A stretch of 64,000 nucleotides of DNA, from the NCBI GenBank assembly GCA_019638115.1, contig JAHBUK010000004.1:62001-126000 (forward strand), given 5' to 3'. Position 1 is the first letter of the stretch. Every line of letters starts with the position of its first letter. This DNA comes from Flavobacteriales bacterium. GTDB taxonomy: Bacteria > Bacteroidota > Bacteroidia > Flavobacteriales_F > PHOS-HE28. The notes under the pieces were generated by a model. That model was not told the DNA's origin. It ran no database searches and saw only the letters and a list, made by a program, of their open reading frames with translations. The translations under genes were made by a program, and so were the position numbers. Below are positions 59,197-64,000 of the stretch, one piece after another.

Positions 59197-60507
59197 ATGG
59201 CCTCCCTCACCGGCACTTCCACCCCCCGCGTTGCCCTGCTCATCACCGTGGCGGCGCTGGGCTATTTCGTGGACATCTACGACCTGGTGCTCTTCAACGT
59301 GGTGAAGCGCGAGAGCCTGGAGTTCATCCTGGGCGTGGGCGACCCGCGGATCAAGGACGTGGGCATCTCCCTCTTCAACTGGCAGATGCTGGGCATGCTG
59401 GTGGGCGGCATCCTGTGGGGCGTGTGGGGCGATAAGCAGGGGCGCATCACCGTGCTCTTCGGCAGCATCCTGCTCTACTCCATCGCCAACATCGCCAACG
59501 CCTTCACCTTCGACCTCACCAGCTACGCCATCGTGCGCTTCATTGCCGGGGTGGGCCTGGCGGGCGAGCTGGGTGCAGGCATCACGCTGATCACCGAGAC
59601 CATGCCCCGCGAGAAACGCGGCTACGGCACCATGATCGTGGTGGTGTTCGGCGCGCTGGGGGCCGTGTTCGCTGCGGAAGTGAACGACCAGGGCCAGCGC
59701 ATCGGCGGCCTGCTCAGCGCCCTCACCGGCCGGGAGTTCATGAACTGGCAGGTGGCCTACATCGTGGGCGGCCTCATGGGCGTGGCGCTGCTGGTCCTGC
59801 GGCTGGGCACCTTCGAGAGCGGCCTCTTCAACCAACTGAAGGACAAGGTGGTGCGGCAGGGCGATGTGCGGCTGCTCTTCAACGACCGCAAGCGTTTCCT
59901 GCGCTACCTCAGCTGCATCCTCATCGGCGTGCCCATCTGGTACGTGATCGGAGTGCTGGTGAACCTCTCGCAGGATGTCTTCGTGCCCCAACTGGGCATC
60001 GACACCAGTGCGCTGGACGCCGATGGCATGCGCCGGATCAACGGTACGGCCATCAAGTACGCCTACATCGGCCTCAGCATCGGCGACCTGCTCAGCGCCC
60101 TGCTCAGCCAGCTATGGCGCAGCCGCAAGAAGGTGATCCTGCTTTACCTCGGCCTCAACCTGGTGCTCACGCTCTTCTTCCTCTTCGGGCTGCAGGGCGC
60201 CACCATAGCCACCTACAACTGGACCTGCCTGGCGCTGGGCATCGCCACGGGCTACTGGGTGCTCTTCGTTACGGTGAGCAGCGAGCAGTTCGGCACCAAC
60301 ATCCGCGCAACGGCCGCCACCACCACGCCCAACTTCGTGCGGGGCAGCGTGTGGCCCATCACCAACGCCTTCAAGTTCCTGGCACTGCCCCTGGGCAACA
60401 TCACCGGTGCTTTGGTGGTGGGCTTGGTGTGCATCGGCGCCGCCATTTGGGCCACGCTGCGCGTGCAGGAGACGTTCAGCAGGGAGATGGATTTTGTGGA
60501 GGAGTAA
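59197..60507 (+). CDS. Major facilitator superfamily transporter
   Basis: 436 residues, twelve TM helices. The sugar-porter-like signature between helices 2 and 3 reads GGILWGVWGDKQGRITVLFGSILL. VRFIAGVGLAGELGAGITLITETMPREKRGYG lies in helices 4-5 and is the metabolite:H+ symporter pattern. The second half repeats with WRSRKKVILLYLGLN. A large soluble loop is absent. Substrate unknown; members of this branch carry organic acids or sugars. Confidence 0.88.
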   Translation: MASLTGTSTPRVALLITVAALGYFVDIYDLVLFNVVKRESLEFILGVGDPRIKDVGISLFNWQMLGMLVGGILWGVWGDKQGRITVLFGSILLYSIANIANAFTFDLTSYAIVRFIAGVGLAGELGAGITLITETMPREKRGYGTMIVVVFGALGAVFAAEVNDQGQRIGGLLSALTGREFMNWQVAYIVGGLMGVALLVLRLGTFESGLFNQLKDKVVRQGDVRLLFNDRKRFLRYLSCILIGVPIWYVIGVLVNLSQDVFVPQLGIDTSALDADGMRRINGTAIKYAYIGLSIGDLLSALLSQLWRSRKKVILLYLGLNLVLTLFFLFGLQGATIATYNWTCLALGIATGYWVLFVTVSSEQFGTNIRATAATTTPNFVRGSVWPITNAFKFLALPLGNITGALVVGLVCIGAAIWATLRVQETFSREMDFVEE

Positions 60508-60616
60508 GGAGAGATGTGGAGATGAGAGGATGAGAGGATGTGTTCCTTCGCTTTGCTCGGAATGACAGATGTGAGGATGAGGACGATGTGGAAATGTGCG
60601 GATGTGGAGATGTGGG
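60508..60616. repeat. GATGTGG low-complexity repeats with a TTCGCTTTGCTCGGAATGAC motif
   Basis: GAGATGTGGAGATGAGAGG-type reiterations as at 35009-35083, interrupted by CCTTCGCTTTGCTCGGAATG. I recognise the latter as a short repeat recurrent in many Bacteroidota genomes. No coding potential. Confidence 0.65.
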
Positions 60617-60641
60617 CCGGCTGCACCTCCCTAGCAGATGC

Positions 60642-60720
60642 GCACCTGTAGCGTCGACCCACGCTGAGCGGAGTCGAAGCAGGGTCGAAGCGGGGGTCGA
60701 CCTGTAGCTGCTACAGGTGC
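60642..60720. repeat. Long inverted repeat before the AbgT gene
   Basis: GCACCTGTAGC (60642-60652) pairs with GCTACAGGTGC (60710-60720), and GTCGACCC with a nearby GGGTCGA. It also contains the perfect dyad ACCTGTAGCTGCTACAGGT at 60700-60718 and CTGAGCGGAGTCGAAGC, another common Bacteroidota repeat. May be a terminator for the MFS gene or a mobile short repeat. Confidence 0.65.
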
Positions 60721-60767
60721 CTGGAATTCCCCCGGCATTGCCTTACTTGCCGCCACAACACAGCCCC

Positions 60768-62312
60768 ATGAGCAAGACGAACACCAAGGGTGGATCCAGT
60801 AGGGTACTGGACCTGATCGAGAAAGGCGGGAACAAGCTGCCCGATCCAGCGGCGCTGTTCCTGGGCCTGATGCTGCTAATCTGGGTGCTCTCGGCCATCT
60901 TCTCCACCTTCAGTTTCAGCGAGGTGGATCCGCGCACGGGCGCCGCCATCGTGGTGAACGACCTGCTCACCGGCAAGGCCATCGCCAACTTCCTGGCGAA
61001 CATGGTGACCACCTTCACCAGCTTCGCGCCACTGGGCATCGTGCTCGTGGCCATGCTGGGCGTGGGCGTGGCGGAGCATTCCGGTTTCATCAATGCCGGC
61101 TTGAAGAGCATGTTGAAGGTGACGCCCCAGGCGCTGCTCACCCCCATGCTGATCTTGGTGGCCATCGTGTCGCACACCGCCACCGATGCCGGCTATGTGC
61201 TGGTGATCCCCTTGGGCGGCGTCATCTTCCATGCGGCCGGTCGGCATCCCTTGGCGGGCATCGCAGCGGCCTTCGCGGGCGTGAGCGGCGGCTTCAGCGC
61301 CAACTTCGTTCCCAGCAGCCTGGATCCGCTGTTGCAGGGTTTCACGCAGGAGGCGGCCCGCATCATACAGCCCGGCATGGAGCTGAACCCGCTGAACAAC
61401 TGGTACTTCACCAGTGCCAGCTGCCTGCTGATCGTGCTGGTGGGCTGGTACCTCACCGACCGGGTGGTGGAGCCGCGCCTGAAGAAGGTGCCCGTGCAAC
61501 TGGACCCTACGGACAGCGGCACCACCATGGAGGCCCTTACGCCGCGCGAGAAGACCGCCTTCCGGGTGGCCACGCTGAGCATGCTGCTGCTCCTGGGCGG
61601 CCTCTTCCTGTGGGCGGCACCCGGCGATTCCGCGCTGCGCTCCGAGAAGGGAGAACTCGCGGCCTTCGCGGCCCCGCTGATGCGCTCCATCGTACCCATC
61701 ATCCTGGTGGTGTTCCTGGTGCCGGGCATCCTGTACGGCTACCTGGCGGGCACCTACCGCAGCACCAAGGAGGTGGTGGCGCACATGAGCAAGAGCATGA
61801 GCGGCATGAGCTACTACATCGTGATGGCCTTCTTCTGCGCGCTCTTCATCGACGCCTTCAACAAAAGCAACCTGGGCGCCTTGCTGGCGCTGAAGGGTGC
61901 GGCCTCGCTGCAAGCCATGCAGCTGCCGGGCGGCGTCACCATCGTGGGCATCATCCTGCTCACGGCCTTCGTCAACCTCTTCATCGGATCGGCCAGCGCC
62001 AAGTGGGCCTTGATCGCGCCCATCTTCGTGCCCATGCTCATGCAACTCGGCATCTCGCCCGACCTTACCCAGGCCAGCTACCGCGTGGGCGATTCGGTGA
62101 GCAACATCGTAACCCCGCTCATGCCCTACTTCCCGCTGGTGGTGGTGTACTGCCAGCGCTACGTGAAGAGCACCGGCATCGGCACGCTCACCAGCATGAT
62201 GCTCCCCTACTCCGCCACCTTCCTGCTGCTGTGGACGCTCTTCCTGCTGGCCTACTGGGCGCTGGGGCTGCCGCTGGGCTTGCAGGCCACGTATGAGTAT
62301 GTGCCGATGTAG
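60768..62312 (+). CDS. AbgT family transporter
   Basis: 514 residues from ATG 60768. Eleven to thirteen TM helices with the family hallmarks LIEKGGNKLPDPAALFLGLM, GVGVAEHSGFINAGLKSML, SHTATDAGYVLVIPLGGVIF, GVSGGFSANFVPSSLDPLLQG and SASAKWALIAPIFVPML with RVGDSVSNIVTPLMPYFPLV. AbgT proteins import p-aminobenzoyl-glutamate or export sulfonamide-like antimetabolites. No aminobenzoyl-glutamate hydrolase gene is nearby, so the direction is unclear. Confidence 0.93.
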   Translation: MSKTNTKGGSSRVLDLIEKGGNKLPDPAALFLGLMLLIWVLSAIFSTFSFSEVDPRTGAAIVVNDLLTGKAIANFLANMVTTFTSFAPLGIVLVAMLGVGVAEHSGFINAGLKSMLKVTPQALLTPMLILVAIVSHTATDAGYVLVIPLGGVIFHAAGRHPLAGIAAAFAGVSGGFSANFVPSSLDPLLQGFTQEAARIIQPGMELNPLNNWYFTSASCLLIVLVGWYLTDRVVEPRLKKVPVQLDPTDSGTTMEALTPREKTAFRVATLSMLLLLGGLFLWAAPGDSALRSEKGELAAFAAPLMRSIVPIILVVFLVPGILYGYLAGTYRSTKEVVAHMSKSMSGMSYYIVMAFFCALFIDAFNKSNLGALLALKGAASLQAMQLPGGVTIVGIILLTAFVNLFIGSASAKWALIAPIFVPMLMQLGISPDLTQASYRVGDSVSNIVTPLMPYFPLVVVYCQRYVKSTGIGTLTSMMLPYSATFLLLWTLFLLAYWALGLPLGLQATYEYVPM

Positions 62313-62346
62313 GCCATCATACTACTTGCCTCGGTCTCGGAGCACT

Positions 62347-62354
62347 TAGTTTTG
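62347..62354 (+). promoter_or_regulatory. Consensus -7 element (TAGTTTTG) of the small lipoprotein gene
   Basis: Exact TAnnTTTG that ends directly before ATG 62355, so the usable start is ATG 62361 or later. Confidence 0.5.
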
Positions 62355-62360
62355 ATGGTC

Positions 62361-62807
62361 ATGCACGCTACCCGCACCAACCTTATCATCGGCGCACTGG
62401 CGCTTATGATGGCGCCTGGATGCTGTTGCCGACGAGGGTGTATCGATATGAACAGCGAAGTCATCAAGCTGCAAGGCTTCACCTTGGAGGAAGCAGATAG
62501 TGTGGTGGTGGTGAGCCGCTCCATGACCCAAGGATGGTCGGATACCACACTGTCCCAAGGAGGGGCTGGATCCTACTTCACATTGCCTGACCTGAGCCTA
62601 TACGTCCCTGACCTGAAGAACCCAGACCTGCAACGGGAGATCATTTTTCCGCGGATCGGACGCAGTTATCGGGTGGATGGATTAGTGCGGGAGAGGGAGG
62701 TCTGCAACCCGTGCTTCATACCGGGTGGCACGGACTACTACGAAGTGATCGCACGTCATTCGGTGGATGGCGAACAGCGCAGTGGATTGATCACCTTGGT
62801 GCGCTGA
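62361..62807 (+). CDS. Cysteine-rich hypothetical lipoprotein
   Basis: 148 residues from ATG 62361. The N-terminus LIIGALALMMAPGCCCRRGCID is a signal peptide with a cluster of four cysteines; a lipobox is plausible at APGC but not standard. The mature protein is beta-rich (LQGFTLEEADSVVVVSRSM, IGRSYRVDGLVRE) with a second Cys pair (EVCNPCF). No family recognised. Short promoter spacing supports the start. Confidence 0.65.
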   Translation: MHATRTNLIIGALALMMAPGCCCRRGCIDMNSEVIKLQGFTLEEADSVVVVSRSMTQGWSDTTLSQGGAGSYFTLPDLSLYVPDLKNPDLQREIIFPRIGRSYRVDGLVREREVCNPCFIPGGTDYYEVIARHSVDGEQRSGLITLVR

Positions 62808-62950
62808 TGTTCGCCTTGGAAGGAACATCCGATCGTACTTCCTCCTATTCCATCACCAAACCCAGGCCTGCGACGCATGCAGGATCCTCGGATCGGTCAT
62901 ACCCACCCCTCCGGTACGGTCATTGCCGCGCCGTGCCCGATATTCGCCCC

Positions 62951-64000
62951 ATGCTACAACGTACCGCCTTCGCAACAGCAGCACTTGGCCTTGCCCTGCT
63001 GCTCAGCCCCGCCCTGCACGCCCAGAAGGAACTCACCAACCGCGACATCTGGTACAGTCCGCTGTTCAGTGCGGAGTTCGTGGGGGGGCTGGCCAGCATG
63101 AACGATGGCGAGCACTACACGGCCCTGGAAGCCGACGAGCAGGGGCCGGTGATCAAGCGCTACGCGTACCGCAGCGGCGAGGTGGTGGACGTGGTGCTGC
63201 GCGGCAGCGAGCTGGTGCCGGCCGGTGCCAAGGAGCCGGTGGAGATGGACGGCTACAGCTTCAGCGGCGATGAGCGCATGCTGATGATCGAGACCGGCAG
63301 CGAGCCGCTGTACCGCTACAGCTACTTCGCCCAGCACTACGTGTTCGACCGTGGCACCCGCAGCCTGCGTCCGCTAAGCGACCCCAAGGGCCCCAAGCAG
63401 CGCCTGGCCACCTTCAGCCCCGATGGCAGCAAGGCCGCCTTCGTGCGCGACAACGACCTCTACGTGGTGGACCTGGCCAGCATGAAGGAGACCCGCGTGA
63501 CCACCGACGGCGCATGGAACAAGGTGCTGAATGGCGCCACCGACTGGGTTTACGAGGAGGAATTCGCGCTGACCCAGGGTTATGCCTGGAGCCCCACCGG
63601 CAACAAGCTGCTGTACCTGCGCAGCGATGAGAGCGGCGTGCGCGAGTTCAACATGGCCATGTACCAAGGCCGCCTGTATCCCGAGGACCAGCGTTTCAAA
63701 TACCCCAAGGCCGGCGAGGACAACAGCGTGGTGAGCCTGCACGTGTTCGACATCGCCAGCGGCAGGAGCATGCGCATCCCCCATGGCATGGAGTACATCC
63801 CGCGCCTGGGCTTCACCGCCAATGAGGATGTGCTTTGGTTCATGCGCATGGACCGCCTGCAGCAGACCAAGGAGATCTGCACCGTGGACCTGCGCCAGCG
63901 CGCCGACCCGCCCGTGCCCAACGTGGTGTACCGCGAAACGAGCAAGACCTACGTGGAAGTGACCGACGACCTGCACTTCACCGCCGATGGCAAGGGCTTC
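62951..64000 (+). CDS. Dipeptidyl peptidase IV-like S9 peptidase, N-terminal part only
   Basis: 350 codons from ATG 62951 to the window edge; the frame is still open. Signal peptide TAFATAALGLALLLSPALHAQ. The region is the N-terminal beta-propeller of S9B peptidases: LKRYAYRSGEVVDVV-type strand, YYSYFAQHY-like, ATFSPDGSKAAFVRDNDLYV, DWVYEEEFALTQGYAWSPTGNKLLYLRSDES and VYRETSKTYVEV. DWVYEEEF carries the double glutamate that holds the peptide N-terminus. The alpha/beta-hydrolase domain with the Ser-Asp-His triad should lie beyond 64000. A periplasmic or secreted exopeptidase. Confidence 0.92.
   Translation, partial: MLQRTAFATAALGLALLLSPALHAQKELTNRDIWYSPLFSAEFVGGLASMNDGEHYTALEADEQGPVIKRYAYRSGEVVDVVLRGSELVPAGAKEPVEMDGYSFSGDERMLMIETGSEPLYRYSYFAQHYVFDRGTRSLRPLSDPKGPKQRLATFSPDGSKAAFVRDNDLYVVDLASMKETRVTTDGAWNKVLNGATDWVYEEEFALTQGYAWSPTGNKLLYLRSDESGVREFNMAMYQGRLYPEDQRFKYPKAGEDNSVVSLHVFDIASGRSMRIPHGMEYIPRLGFTANEDVLWFMRMDRLQQTKEICTVDLRQRADPPVPNVVYRETSKTYVEVTDDLHFTADGKGF

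Overview
This 64 kb window is GC-rich chromosomal DNA from a member of the Bacteroidota, most likely an uncultured Flavobacteriales-type organism. Three things support this. First, several secreted proteins end in type IX secretion (T9SS) type A sorting domains (genes at 6284, 17160, 33887, 40895 and 51873). Second, many genes are preceded by the Bacteroidota -7 promoter element TAnnTTTG, often only a few bases from the start codon, and there are almost no Shine-Dalgarno sequences. Third, the families fit: EttA, PadR-PspC, DUF349, Omp28-like, TIGR03790 and DUF6056. The taxonomic call is inference. No rRNA, tRNA, phage, IS transposase or CRISPR array was seen. The only RNA gene found is the small SRP RNA (ffs) at about 32003-32099.

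Layout. 1-6.1 kb: a leftward group (small membrane protein, GT39-like glycosyltransferase, ettA cut by the window edge) divergent from a padR-pspC pair with a perfect inverted-repeat operator candidate. 6.3-10.9 kb: Omp28-like T9SS protein, agmatinase-family enzyme, DUF2071, SET-domain protein, and a FrnE/DsbA-like lipoprotein. 11-17 kb: a tight cluster of a degenerate lytic transglycosylase with LysM repeats, two SGNH-fold proteins and an MBOAT acyltransferase, which looks like a cell-wall or exopolysaccharide O-acetylation system. 17-28.9 kb: subtilase, GMC oxidoreductase, small hypotheticals, DCC thioredoxin-like protein, epimerase, a GxxExxY protein set between inverted repeats, a GT4 glycosyltransferase with a repeat-derived insertion, and two L,D-transpeptidases. 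28.9-34 kb: DUF6056 and GT2 membrane glycosylation genes, marR flanked by two copies of a long palindrome, ffs, SDR and bestrophin.

34-43.8 kb: T9SS beta-propeller protein, apaG, a SulP transporter with two beta-carbonic anhydrases, pruA, a TIGR03790 protein, and a SpoIIE-like phosphatase. 43.8-48.6 kb: DUF349 protein, thioesterase, DUF6265 lipoprotein, CotH-like protein, mscL. 48.7-57.8 kb: duplicated carboxypeptidase-regulatory-domain proteins, DegT aminotransferase, SDR, cupredoxin-like T9SS protein, outer-membrane-type protein, a large GH38-like secreted enzyme, SUI1 factor and a YdeI-like protein. 57.8-64 kb: a tandem repeat array, an internally duplicated unknown protein, MFS and AbgT transporters, a small lipoprotein and the start of a DPP IV-like peptidase.

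The most notable signals are: a 24-30 bp perfect palindrome present four times, one copy covering the -33 element and spacer of the marR promoter; a PadR operator candidate; an O-acetylation cluster whose lytic transglycosylase has lost its catalytic glutamate; and several families of short dispersed repeats, one inserted in frame in a glycosyltransferase.
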